Source: Eleusine coracana subsp. coracana (taxonomy: Eukaryota > Streptophyta > Magnoliopsida > Poales > Poaceae). From it: DNA of 64,000 nucleotides. Under the pieces are notes generated by a model. The model made no database searches. It was not told the DNA's origin and worked only from the letters and a program-made list of their open reading frames with translations. Location: NCBI GenBank assembly GCA_032690845.1, contig CM064426.1, forward strand, positions 47,349,417 to 47,413,416. Direction: 5' to 3'. Made by a program: the position numbers and the translations under genes. Of this stretch, positions 53,882 through 63,709 are shown one piece after another. How positions within the stretch are numbered: the stretch's first letter is position 1; every line of letters begins with the position of its first letter.

Positions 53882-54381
53882 ACTTTTGAGAGGTGTTATG
53901 AGACGACTTATAGAATGGGTAATTTGTTAAGTTGTCTCCTATTGATTATAATAACCCCATAATTTATGGATGTAGAAATGAATATTTATACCAAACTTTA
54001 TGGAATTCTTCAAGCATAGCGCGTGTTCAGAGTCAGAGAATAATCATATGAAGTTGATTAATAAGTGGAAATGGAGGCAGACTTTTTCCATTTAAGATCA
54101 AGATATCCAAACACTTCATCTAACATGAGGTGATAGGTTTCTCATCCATATCTCCTACATAATTATTTTAACTTGACCCCATCCATCATAATACATCGAT
54201 GAATCAAAGAATCGATTGTATATTTCATCGCAATCATCAATCCAGTAAATAATCAGGACTTAATGACTGGCAGGCATAGAAACACGAAAGCAACATTAGG
54301 AAGAAATTACAATGCCTTATCGCACCAAAATGGTATCCATTAAAACTGTTGTTTCAGCAATTTTCTACCCTCAGTTTCTGA
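53882..54381 (-). other. TERT 3' flank / 3' UTR
   Basis: 500 bases between the retrotransposon stack and the TERT stop codon. They have no repeat that I recognise and no other gene. The TERT 3' UTR must lie here, or else continue in retrotransposon sequence. Confidence 0.6.
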
Positions 54382-54655
54382 TTAAAATTTAAACTTCCAG
54401 AACATCGAAGAATGAGAATCATCTACAGCATAGCGCAAGCTATCACTGTCGTGGTCCAAATGACAATACCTCCCGATTTCTGCTGTCAACAACGCCAATA
54501 AATCCTTGTAACGTGATTGCTTTTTCTGAAGCACGCGAAGGTATGCAGATAGGCCAAGCCACATGATTTCTTTTCGCCTAAGCTTCAAAACTGGCCGCAC
54601 ACTGTACTGTAGCTCGACGTCTTGGGTCCGCCGGATGATGAGACTATGCATGTAT
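54382..54655 (-). CDS. TERT: TERT last exon
   Basis: 274 bp; completes a split Arg codon, then YMHSLIIRRTQDVELQY, then LKLRRKEIMWLGLSAYLRV, to WKFKF and TAA at 54382-54384. It is the C-terminal extension that contacts the RNA-DNA hybrid. The upstream intron is only 83 bp (54656-54738). Confidence 0.93.
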
Positions 54656-57600
54656 CTGCTTTACCCAAAAATGGTGTCACGACGAATCCATTAATATATA
54701 GGAAGTAAAACAGAAAATGTCAAGTATGATTGTGGTACCTGAAAGTTCTCTTAATTATATGCACAAACTCTGGTTTGCGTATGTCAATATCAGGCATGGA
54801 GTGGACGTAACAGTGAAACTTCATGGCACATAACATGAAGGCTTGATATAAATTCAGTCTTACGGTCCTTGACGAGTTGATCCTGGAGTCGTAAAAAATG
54901 GGATGACACTTTGGACGCATGTAGTGGCATAGCTTATTCTGAAGGTATTTTGTTGAACAATATTTCTTCACAGTGATGGTAGAGGAAATAACAAGGTCCA
55001 AGTACCTAGTTATGACATACACACTATTACTTTTTCCTTAACACAATTTAGCTTAGAAAATTAGTATTGATATACTTTGCCAAGCAATTAAAATGTATGA
55101 AAAATAGAAAAAAAATTTGAAGGAAAGTGACCAATCAAACAATGGAACATAATTTTATTTTTACTACGATAGGAATTAGGCAAATTTATGAAAGTGACCA
55201 AAGACCTGTTGATATATAGCTATGTTTCAAAAGAATTTGAAAATCATGCCCCATTCAGACATACGTGTATTCATTATAGAAAAATATAGTCAGGTCACCA
55301 CATTCAAGACCTGTTAATATTTTGTTGTGGGAATCAACAAAGAAGAGTATAGATAGAATTTGAAAAACATACCACAATCAGACATGAATGTTTATTTTGA
55401 AAGAAACTAGCAAGGGAACCGTCTTGTTTGTTAAAGGGGGTCGCAAGCAGAAACCAGCAAGTCACCCTCTCTTGGAGGCTGTGGTTGGTTTCTTTTGGTT
55501 CCTTCTTGCTTAATTACAAATGATGCATCCAATCGCCTCATAGAGAGCCGGCCCTTCCTATCTCCTAAATTGTCTCTAACCAAACATATCTGTCTAACTT
55601 AGGGACCGTTTAGGAGGGCTTATTGCCCAGCAGCTTATGCAACAGTAACATAAGCTGGAAAAGCTAGAGAATAGCAGCTTATTGGCTTATGCAAAAAATA
55701 GTTTATCACTACAGTGGATGCAAAAAATACCTTAGTCTTTATCGCTTACTGTTGCTACAGTGAGATAAGCCAAAGCAATAAGCTGGGCATAAGCCCTCCC
55801 AAACGGACCCTTATCTCTTGCCTAACAAACCAACACGTGCTAAATCTAATCCATGCAGTTGTCCACACGCTACAGTAATCCCGTGAACAGTAACATGCCC
55901 AAGCCCAACTAACCAATGCTTATCTCTAATTTGGTGGCCCTAGCAAGTCCCACTCCATGACAGCATGTGCAAACCAAAATGTGAAGAGTATTTACAAATT
56001 TACGTGTTGCTATATACACTAACCATCCCCTTGAGACAAATAAGAACCATTTCAGACATAGGAACAATAAAAAAACTCGACTTTGACCACCAACTTATGG
56101 CAAAGACTATAAGCAAACTATTGCAAAGTGTACCATTATGGAACAATTGAAGGAGATATTGATCCAAAACAACACTTATTTGTGACTGGAGTACGAAATG
56201 ACATCCAACACGAAAAATGGATAGAACTTGTTTGGCTAGTCCACAAAAGCTTTCTTTCGAAAAGTAAAATTGACCAGTTAAAATATAAAAAAATGTGATA
56301 TGTTATTGACCATGGGCCCTTTCCATGACACAATTCGGTAGTTAGGAACAAGGATAATGTAGACGGTAAACGGTAGACAGTTGGTTGACCCTTGTTTAGC
56401 GTTTAATCTGTTTAAACATCCGTTTAAATGGGCCAAAGGTCCATTTAAACTGGTTTAAACGGGCTAGACGGGCCTAGACAATGCTAGTCCGTCTAGCATT
56501 TAGACGCCGTTTAGACGGAGTTTAATTCCGTTTAGGAAAACTTTGGTTAGGAATGCTGCCTATTTCAGGGGCAGTCCCGCATGAAATAACTATTCCAAGT
56601 TAAGCTCCCTGCTAATACCTATCTGCCCGCTAATACATGTTAATGACTATGTCGATGTCCAAAACATAGTTTATTTGTGACTTGAGTAAGAATTAATGAA
56701 CTCAATTACACAACTTAATTACATATCAGCAGACATACCTCGTATAATCAGCTTGACTTTCCAAAGTTTCACAGTTTACAAGCAAACCACTCCATGGTAT
56801 GAAAGAGAGCCCATCATCACCCCTGTAGATCCTATTACAGCAGTGGTCACTGTTTGGAACCTCAAAATTAAAACCATATTTGCGGTTGTTCATGTAGCAA
56901 TTGTAGTAGACAAATCCTCTTCTCATCCTATTGAAAAAGTCAAGAGCATGCTTCTTTGAGAAGGATATGAATATAAAATCATCAATGAACCTCATCAATA
57001 AACTATTAGGCACTGATGAGACATCCTCTGCTGAATTAATCTTGCCATCATGAAGAAATTTTAATAGCACGGAATTTTCAAGGTGGCCATAATACAAGCA
57101 ACAAAGGTTGGAAGATAACTTGCTTCCCTGCGCAATCCCTACTTTCTGCAAGTAAAAGTTTTGACCAATCTTCAAAATATTGCGCTTGACTTGCTCAGAA
57201 AGAAAATGTTGAACCTCTTTCTTCCGTATTGTGCTGGTTTTCCCCTAAATTTGCAAAAACAAAAAGAAGATATTTGAGACTCCATGGATTGATAATTGAT
57301 TGTATGACATGATCAATGGGTAGTCAAAAATTGTTAAGAGAAGACAAAGCTACATCATGAAAGCATTACATACTTGTTCTATAGTCACTTGTATAGCCAA
57401 GTCATCCTAACCTGGCAATGGCATGAAAAAGGTTTTCCTTGCACTTCCCATGTTAGGAGGTTCCTCATTGTAAGTAGTCTTATTAGGATTATTGGAGGGT
57501 AACAGAAAACAAATACCCCCTTTGCTCTAAAACTGTTGTCGTCATTGACCTTTTTAGTTATATTTTAACATTCGTCTTATTCTCTCATGATTTGTTTTAT

Positions 57601-60600
57601 TGCAAGAGAATACTAAAATATAACTAATAACTTTGCATATTTGAACTATTATTTTGAATAAAATAAATGGTCAAACATAACTAAAAAACTCAACAGCGAG
57701 AACAATTTTGGAAGAGAGTAGTAACTTGGAGAGTCCATCTCCCCTTTCTTCTCACAGGTATTTGCACATCATGGTGTAGCCTCAAATGGTGCACAAACCA
57801 CTACAGCAGTATCAAACTAAAGATCATCATTCATTGCCCAAAATTTGGCCCATATAGAATCCTAATTGACCCAACAGCTCAAGTGCAATTTTCAAAGATT
57901 AGAAATGACAATCCTTTTTAGCCAAATTATCTTATCTACTGGTTATATCTTTACATGGCATTTCAGTCACATGAGGGTATGTACCAATGCACAGCTTATT
58001 TGTACTATAAATCATCATCATGTAACAGGAAGAAATTAAGAAAATGGCAACAGATGAACCAGCATCATTGCACGAACAAGTTATGACCAACATACTCAAA
58101 TGTAACGGAATGTCCTGGTGTATTGTTTCAGATAGTTCAATTTATTTTACTAATAATTACTGACACCTTTGAATAGGATTTACTGGTGACTACACAAATT
58201 TTAACAAAATCATGTTTCATAGTCAACCTCTATAGATCATATGAAGTGACTTATGATATAGACATATACTACCTGATCGACTAAAATGCCACCACCTGAT
58301 GACAACTGAATTGAGAAATCATCAATATTGTCATCGTTGCTGAAACAGAAATTCGAATCGAAACGGTAAATGGCATTCTTAGACCTGTTGCAAACAACTT
58401 TTATGCATCTCCTCATAACATAGTCATCATACTTTAGAGCACTGTCTGTAACTTTTAGAACCATATCTTGACTTATACAATCAAATGCCTTTGATACATC
58501 AGCAACAACGATATATATCTTGTACCGTTCCTTCAAGTGACTTCTTATTGAGGAAATAAAATGGGAAAGATTCTTGTGTACATTATTGTAGTCAAAAACA
58601 GAAGAACCAAATATCTCTGGGTTTTCATCCCTTACTTTTTTTATAATCAAGTGACACTTATTGAGAAAACCATTCTTTGATTGAGCTTTAAGATTTACCA
58701 AAGGTCTCATATCGTTTGCTTTTGGAACAAACCTCACTCTTGACAAACTGCATAAATGTTTCATTGCTCTTCTGGAAGTACCATGCAAAATCTTGAAATT
58801 TTGCCCATTTAGGGAAGCAATAGCATTACTAGTTAAATCTCTCCAGACTGCCTTTGGATAATAGAAAACATCATACCGTCTTGATTCTCTTTCAGTCGTG
58901 TAAAAGTATGCTTGAATTAACGGTATCATTACATCAGAAAACAACCAATTAATCCAACATTGAAGAAGATTCATGCATATCTGCTCATCTGAACCATTTG
59001 ATAACCCGATTTCTCTCACCATCTGAGCAGAACAGCAAGATGACATAATATTGGATATCCAAGAATAATCGGATACTTTCAGCCCATGAATACAGTCACA
59101 CAGGTGAAATGTTTCAAACCTACGCAACTCTATGAACCTGCAAATGTTTATCCGCAATGATCTCTTACTGTTAGAGTTTCCCAGTAATGGCTCTGGCACA
59201 ATTCGTGTCAGCACTGCCCAAATAAAGGAAACTACTTGCTGATATGTGGTGTAAGCCTCCAACTGAGCATAAGATTGATCAATATCTGGTGAGTTTCCTC
59301 CAACTGGATATTGTGAGTTTCTATTGTTGTTGGCCACAATAATTGCAACCTGCATCATAGTAAAAGAAAAGGAATATAATATCAAATTATCAATACTTTA
59401 GTTTGCTATCTGAACAACGTTTATATGCCAAAACTATACACTTCGGGGTAGAACACTGTAACTGTATTCTTTTTAAAAATACAAAATATCAAGAGTGCAG
59501 GTCTCTCCTATCGAAGGAAGCCACTCCATCCGAGACAGATTTTCCAGCAGGAGATGAGATTGTCAGAGGTAGTAGTAGGCCAGTATGCATATCATGGATT
59601 CATGGGGATGATTAGATAAAAAGTGTACTATAATGCTGGATGTGGGGAGAAGCCTTAGTGACTTGTTTTGCCATCATGTAATCTAAATTTGTATTGCAGA
59701 TCTATTCTTTTTTCTTCATATTTCTTAAATGGGAATATTGTGTTTCTACCCCTAATTTGCCTTCTTATTGTGATTTTACCCCTCCTTTTTCAACTTTGTG
59801 ATTTTACCCCTGTTTTTTCAGAATGAAACTAGATGTTACCCTTGCGTTTGCGATTTTACCCCTGATTTGCTTCAAAACCAGGGGTAAAATCACAACCATA
59901 AGGGTAACTTCTAACTTCATTTTGAAAAACCAGGGATAAAATCACAAAGTTGACAAATCAAGGGTAAAATCACAATTGGAAGGCAAAACAGGGATAGAAA
60001 CGCAAATGCCTCTTCTTAAATGACTCATTGTTCCAAACAAAATATAGCCAACAGGTTGCAACAAATAAATCTAGAGTCTATGCTACTGCTCGTACCCGAA
60101 AGGCCACAACGTCAGACTAAGTAATCATAGCATCGTCCATTCTTATTATCGGATAGAGAATTGAAATTAAAACAACAAATCAAACCTAATTTGATGACAA
60201 GCAAGGGAGAACTTTGATATGTCGCACTTAGAGAAAAGCATAAACAAACCTACAGCTTCAACAACTAAGCCTTTAATCCCAAGAAAGTTGGGACGCGCAT
60301 GCCATCGCTGCCTATGTCACCACGAGGCACACAGCTCTTGGCACCGCAGCCTCACGCTCCTCCGCCTCCCTGCGAGCCTGACACACCCCTGCTAGCTCAC
60401 GCTCGGCCGTAGCTGCCGCCATCGTTGCCTCGACCGCCGCCTCTGCAACATGGCGTCTCGCACTCGATTTCGTCAAGTGGTGGCTGCGAGACGCAAGAGG
60501 CGGGGGAAGAAGGAATGCGCGCTGTCAAGTGATGGCTGCGAGACGCAAGAGGCAGGGCAAGAAGGAATGCGCGCTGCACAGGGATCCGTCATTGGAGACG

Positions 60601-63600
60601 AAAGGAAGACGAGCTCGAGCCGCGCCGCCGGGTTGAGCTGCCTCCGTTGAGAGGGGAGCTCGCGCATGCGTCTAGAGGAGTGGGTCGAGTTCGGGCTCCG
60701 GGAACGTTGAGGCAGGTGTTAGAGATCAGCAGGATCTCTAGCTCCTTTTGAATCCCTCAAACTGGTTGATGGTTGTGTTCCAGTTCTTCCCAGTGTTGAA
60801 AAATAGCATCTAGATCAGGATTTTTGGGAGACTTCATTCTCTTCCTCTTTTTCTTGCTCTTTTTGGCAATTATTCAACTCCTTTTATAGTCTTATTTCAC
60901 ATTGGGGGAACTGACACTATGGAAATCAGTTGGTGCCCACTGATCATTGGCAGCCAACTGTTTTTAATCAAATGGTTTTGATTTAAGTCAAAACCAGTGA
61001 AAAATGAGCTCACAGTTTTGAATTTCCTCAAAACCATGTTTATCTCATTTAAATTCTATGGGTTTCCTTTTCTGATTTCCTTTGTTTGTTTTTACCACAG
61101 ATCATAAATCCAACATTCTCCCCCTTGATCGTTAAGGTTAAAACATTAAAAGTTTATTTGTCAATAAAATGGCATGCAAACAACAGGTTTACAATGGTCA
61201 TTTAATATACCGATGGAACACAGTTACTATTGTATACCACCTCATATCAAAACAAATTTCTTTAACTTTTGGAGCTCCATAAACTTAGACTTTAGGCAGA
61301 AACATAATAGTTCGCTTTTCAAAGAACAGTACACCGGATCAATAAATTACAATAGTCATTTAAGTCCTATTGAATCAATTGACCACGGTCCCCATTGCAT
61401 CTAAAGACAAACTGTCTTAGTTATTATGGGGAGACGGTGTCATACTAATTCCTCTTTATTTCCAAGATCAAAGGCTTTTCTACAGCATGCTAGCAACTTT
61501 ATTGGGTAGTAGGCCTTAGGGATATCCCAATCCACTTTATTGAACTTAATGTTTGATCTTGAAATCTATCTTTCACAACTTGGTACAAGGTGTCAAAGTG
61601 TTTGGCAGAACCACTTGACTTCTTGTTACTTGATAGAAATATTGTGACTTAATTGGCACAATTTAAGATGAATTACATTCATCTTTCTTTATTCTAGGAT
61701 AAAATTCATCTGCCATATTGCCTGTCAGTGGCGTGATATCATGCTTTACATATCTTTTTGAGCTTTCTAACAAGGACTACTCATTATGTGAATGTGTTAC
61801 TTTATTTCGATATCAATTTTCTAGTGTTAACACAACTCACAATAATATCTGAATATCCAAAAATATTATGGATACTAGATCTTTTACATGTAAGCATGAA
61901 ATATATAAAAATTAATTAACCTTTAGTAAATCCAAAAATTGGATCATCATCTGCCAATTATCCCAGACATGACATTTAGTCAGGGCAATTGCACACTTTT
62001 GCATACATTATATTTATTTGGACACTGATATGTCCTAACTTTATTGCCCTTGACTCATATGAATTGGCAAAGTTATAATCATTATGCATATTGTGCTTTC
62101 ACCAAAACATTTCAATATGCATTGTTGCATATAACCCCAAAGTCATATTTGATACATCTTGGTGCGTAAGAAAAAGCTAAACATAAGAATCTAGATCAGG
62201 ATTTTTGGGAGACTTCATTCTCTTCATCTTTTTCTTGCTCTTTTTGGCAATTATTCAACTTATTTTATAGTCTTATTTCACACTGGAGGAACCGACACTA
62301 TGGAAATCAGTTGGTGTCTACTGATCATTGGTAGCCAACTGTTTTTAATCAAATGGTTTTGATTAAAGTCAAAACCTGTGAAAAATGAGCTCACAGTTTT
62401 CAATTTCCTTAAAACCATGTTTATCTCATTTAAATTTTGTGGGTTTCCTTTTCGGATTTCCTTTCTTTGTTTTTACCACAGATCATAATTCCAACAGCAG
62501 GGACCATGCACTTTTTGAAAAATAATAAAAAAAACTTGACCTGCGGGGGGTATGACAGTCCCCGAGCATTGCATTTAAGGAGAATATCCTCTCACACAGA
62601 TCAAGAAAACCCCCGAACCCCCCTCCCCCCTTACATTGGGGCCACCGGCCTTGTGAGAACCTGGGCCAGGGCCACCATGGGCACCGTTGCATCCAGAGGC
62701 GAGGCCTTGACCAAATGCTTTGATGCGGGGAGAGGCGAGGGGATTTTTTTAACCCAGATCGCAAATTTGCTCCCACTGGGAGTCAAACCTGGGACCTGGG
62801 AGATGCTACTCAGGCACCTTACCAGTGAGGTAAAGGCCCTTTCACCACTTTTTGAAAAATTAGTTCATTTCAATATACTATAGAAGGTCGGGTGGCATAG
62901 GAACATTCATTTGCACCCCTTGGAAACTAGGTTGATCTATTCATATGTACCTTGGATTTCACAGGACAATGCTTCATAAATAATTTCTTATACTGGCAGC
63001 GTCTTGAATTCCTTGTGAGATTCTTCATTAGTTTCAGTAGGCACCTAGTAACAGAAACCATTATCATTGTCTCAATAACAAATTTATAGAACAACACTGA
63101 TAGTTGCAAAAGAAGAAAACAATAAATATGCATCAGTCTTTGTGGGTGAAAATTTACTCAATGGTGAATGTAGAGTTTGTCAACAAAGTTAAATGAAATT
63201 TCCTTAAAAATATAAAATGCTCTTACTAATAGAGTTATAAAGTAATCTACTCACAGGCAATTAGAACTTGCTGTAGTAGACTCTTGGATGACACATTTTA
63301 AGAACTTTGCACAACATTTCTTGATTCCAAATATATGCTTTATGAGAGATAGTGCATCTGGTCTTTTCCTTTTGTTCAATATGTCTAATAGAATTAAGAA
63401 AAAGTCCAATATGATAATGTATAATAATATATAGAATGTTAGATTGCCAAAATAAGTTAATAGGTACAAGTAGAAAAAATTGTCATACATTGTGTAACGG
63501 TAAGTTATTGTTTGCATTTGTAAAACAAGACAAACTATTAGCCTGTAATGAGAATAACATATACTAGTAGTTAAAAGGATACGGTTGCCATGAAAGATAT

Positions 63601-63709
63601 TGTAGGAAGTCCTTCTGTTATAGAAGATAGTGTGTCTTGGTATCAAAGAATCCGCCAACAAATATTTGCACGAATTCAAAATCAAGCACTCGAAGCAGAT
63701 GGGACTAGT
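54382..63709 (-). CDS. TERT: Telomerase reverse transcriptase, partial (seven C-terminal exons)
   Basis: The catalytic subunit of telomerase copies the RNA template onto chromosome ends in the nucleus. Exons, in coding order: 63583-63709, 63255-63384, 62951-63044, 58273-59349, 56739-57244, 54739-55005, 54382-54655. All junctions are GT-AG and phases agree, giving 825 codons including TAA with no stop. The first three exons and the start of the fourth are the telomerase RNA-binding domain (FYNRRTSYNIFHG; CQYKKLFMKHCPVKSK; FIELRRFETFH). RT motifs follow: VRFVPKANDMRPLVNL (1/2), VVADVSKAFDCIS (A, catalytic D), GIAQGSKLSSNLC (B'), RFIDDFIFIS (C, both D), PWSGLLVNCETL (E), then the C-terminal extension ending SMFWKFKF. 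Exons for the TEN domain lie beyond base 64000. It appears functional in the visible part. Confidence 0.95.
54739..55005 (-). CDS. TERT: TERT penultimate exon
   Basis: 267 bp; YLDLVISSTITVKKY, then KLCHYMRPKCHPIFYDS, then LYQAFMLCAMKFHCYV, to KRTFR. Acceptor CTAG at 55006-55009; donor GTACC at 54734-54738. Confidence 0.93.
55601..55811. mobile_element. hAT-like MITE, 211 bp
   Basis: Terminal inverted repeats of about 30 bp: AGGGACCGTTTAGGAGGGCT on the left and, reversed, AGGGTCCGTTTGGGAGGGCT on the right. The whole element folds back (CAGCTTAT / ATAAGCTG words). GGGNCCGTTTGG ends are typical of grass hAT-type MITEs. The expected 8-bp duplication is only 5/8 (tctaactt and tatctctt). Non-coding. 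Confidence 0.75.
56350..56560. mobile_element. hAT-like subterminal repeat cluster (fragment)
   Basis: Dense AAACGG/CCGTTT words (about 56362, 56421, 56457, 56509, 56526) mixed with GTTTAAAC and GTCTAGACG palindromes. AAACGG words are the transposase binding sites in Ac-type hAT elements. I see no clear ends or TSD, so this is a tentative fragment. Confidence 0.4.
56739..57244 (-). CDS. TERT: TERT exon with RT motifs B', C, D and E
   Basis: 506 bp; starts GKTSTIRKKEVQHFLSEQV, then NFYLQKVGIAQGSKLS, then LLMRFIDDFIFISFSKKHAL, then YGFNFEVPNSDHCCNRIY, then FIPWSGLLVNCETL, to ADYTR. The two catalytic Asp of motif C are present. Confidence 0.94.
57245..58272 (-). other. TERT intron (1,028 bp)
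   Basis: Phase 0; donor GTAGTATATG, acceptor AATTTAG. It contains a Stowaway-like MITE. Confidence 0.85.
57516..57718. mobile_element. Stowaway-like MITE, about 203 bp
   Basis: Flanked by TA on both sides (57514-57515, 57719-57720). Degenerate inverted ends: CCCCCTTTGCTCTAAAACTG on the left and, reversed, CTCTCTTCCAAAATTGTTCT on the right, with a shared TTTTTTAGTTAT block further in. This resembles the CTCCCTCCGTT ends of grass Stowaway elements. Confidence 0.6.
58273..59349 (-). CDS. TERT: TERT large exon (RNA-binding domain end, RT motifs 1, 2 and A)
   Basis: 1,077 bp, phase 0 at both ends. VAIIVANNNRN, then SFIWAVLTRIVPEPLLG, then ICRFIELRRFETFHLCDC, then WINWLFSDVMIPLIQAYFYT, then VFYYPKAVWRDLTSNAI, then VRFVPKANDMRPLVNLKAQS, then VFDYNNVHKNL, then YIVVADVSKAFDCISQDMV, to LSSGGGILVDQ. 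Motif A Asp present. Confidence 0.95.
59732..60012. mobile_element. Mutator-like foldback MITE, 281 bp
   Basis: The two halves are inverted copies: GTGTTTCTACCCCTAATTTG near the left end and its reversed partner GCGTTTCTATCCCTGTTTTG at the right, with four further GTGATTTTACCCC blocks in mirror order. It is flanked by a perfect 10-bp repeat ttcttaaatg (59722-59731 and 60013-60022). A 9-10 bp TSD with long inverted ends fits Mutator-like MITEs. Non-coding. Confidence 0.82.
60290..60710. other. GC-rich, CpG-rich segment in TERT intron
   Basis: Strikingly GC and CpG rich compared with the AT-rich intron around it. It has open frames on both strands (plus from ATG 60450, minus from about 60667), but they have no recognised domain and consist partly of the duplicated unit. 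It could be a captured first exon, an antisense promoter or a fragment of a DNA transposon. Confidence 0.4.
60473..60576. repeat. 52-bp tandem duplication
   Basis: Units 60473-60524 and 60525-60576 differ at only a few bases. Both contain TGGCTGCGAGACGCAAGAGG. Confidence 0.85.
60717..61115 (-). mobile_element. Element E 3' LTR (399 bp)
   Basis: TGTTAGAG to CCAACA on the plus strand; intact ends. Confidence 0.82.
61116..62188 (-). other. Element E residual internal region
   Basis: Non-coding 3' tail of the copia element, AT rich. I find no reverse transcriptase or RNase H motif. Confidence 0.6.
62189..62496 (-). mobile_element. Element E truncated 5' LTR (about 308 bp)
   Basis: Matches 60808-61115 of the other LTR with about 5 percent difference; the 92 bp next to the primer site are missing. 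Confidence 0.82.
62509..62523. repeat. SINE target site duplication, left copy
   Basis: cactttttgaaaaat is repeated at 62846-62860, a perfect 15-bp duplication of the kind LINE machinery makes. Confidence 0.88.
62524..62845 (-). mobile_element. tRNA-derived SINE, minus strand
   Basis: About 322 bp between the perfect 15-bp duplications. Near its 5' end (minus strand) it has a box A-like TACCTCACTGG (62822-62832) and a box B-like GGTTTGACTCC (62779-62789), 32 bases apart, as in a tRNA-derived Pol III promoter. It ends in a T-rich run (plus-strand A run at 62525-62534), which fits the T-tailed grass SINEs (p-SINE1/Au type) and not poly(A)-tailed ones. The frame at 62437-62883 is incidental. 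Confidence 0.82.
62779..62832 (-). promoter_or_regulatory. Internal Pol III promoter (boxes A and B) of the SINE
   Basis: Box A-like TACCTCACTGG at 62822-62832 and box B-like GGTTTGACTCC at 62779-62789. Each has one clear departure from consensus. Confidence 0.65.
62951..63044 (-). CDS. TERT: TERT exon, 94 bp
   Basis: It completes a split Leu codon from the previous exon, then CLLKLMKNLTRNSRRCQYKK and LFMKHCPVKSK. Part of the RNA-binding domain. Donor AAG/GTACAT. Confidence 0.9.
63255..63384 (-). CDS. TERT: TERT exon, 130 bp
   Basis: It starts with the last two bases of a split His codon, then ILNKRKRPDALSLIKHIFG and IKKCCAKFLKCVIQESTTAS. Donor CT/GTGAGTA, acceptor TATTAG. Confidence 0.9.
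63583..63709 (-). CDS. TERT: TERT exon, 127 bp (first visible)
   Basis: Phase 0 start after TTGCAG: TSPICFECLILNSCKYLLA, then DSLIPRHTIFYNRRTSYNIF, HGN. Contains the RNA-binding domain T/CP region (FYNRRTSYNIFHG). Donor C/GTATCC. Confidence 0.9.

Larger units (their letters stand above)
55006..56738 (-). other. TERT intron (1,733 bp)
   Basis: Donor GTATG, acceptor CTAG. It contains an imperfect tandem duplication of about 105 bp (55203-55410), a MITE (55601-55811) and an hAT-like stretch (56350-56560). No exon is seen inside. Confidence 0.85.
60717..62496 (-). mobile_element. Internally deleted copia element E
   Basis: The left LTR (60717-61115) and a truncated right LTR (about 62189-62496) are direct repeats. 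Flanking gcagg on both sides (60712-60716 and 62497-62501) is the 5-bp TSD. On the minus strand LTRs start TGTTGG and a purine tract AAGGGGGAGAA (61116-61126) precedes the 3' LTR, so it runs on the minus strand. The first 1 kb downstream of pol survives; gag, pol, primer site and the inner end of the 5' LTR are deleted. Confidence 0.85.
59350..62950 (-). other. TERT intron expanded by transposons (3,601 bp)
   Basis: Phase 0; donor GTACATATG, acceptor GATGCAG. It contains, from the left, a foldback MITE, a GC-rich segment with a 52-bp tandem duplication, a deleted copia element and a SINE, which together make up over 70 percent of its length. Confidence 0.85.

Noticed and set aside
60397..60667. 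Small Arg/Lys-rich proteins from the GC-rich segment
   Set aside because: Frames on both strands arise from base composition and a tandem duplication; no homology recognised.
62437..62883. 148-codon plus-strand frame
   Set aside because: It crosses the copia LTR and the SINE, which explain the sequence fully.
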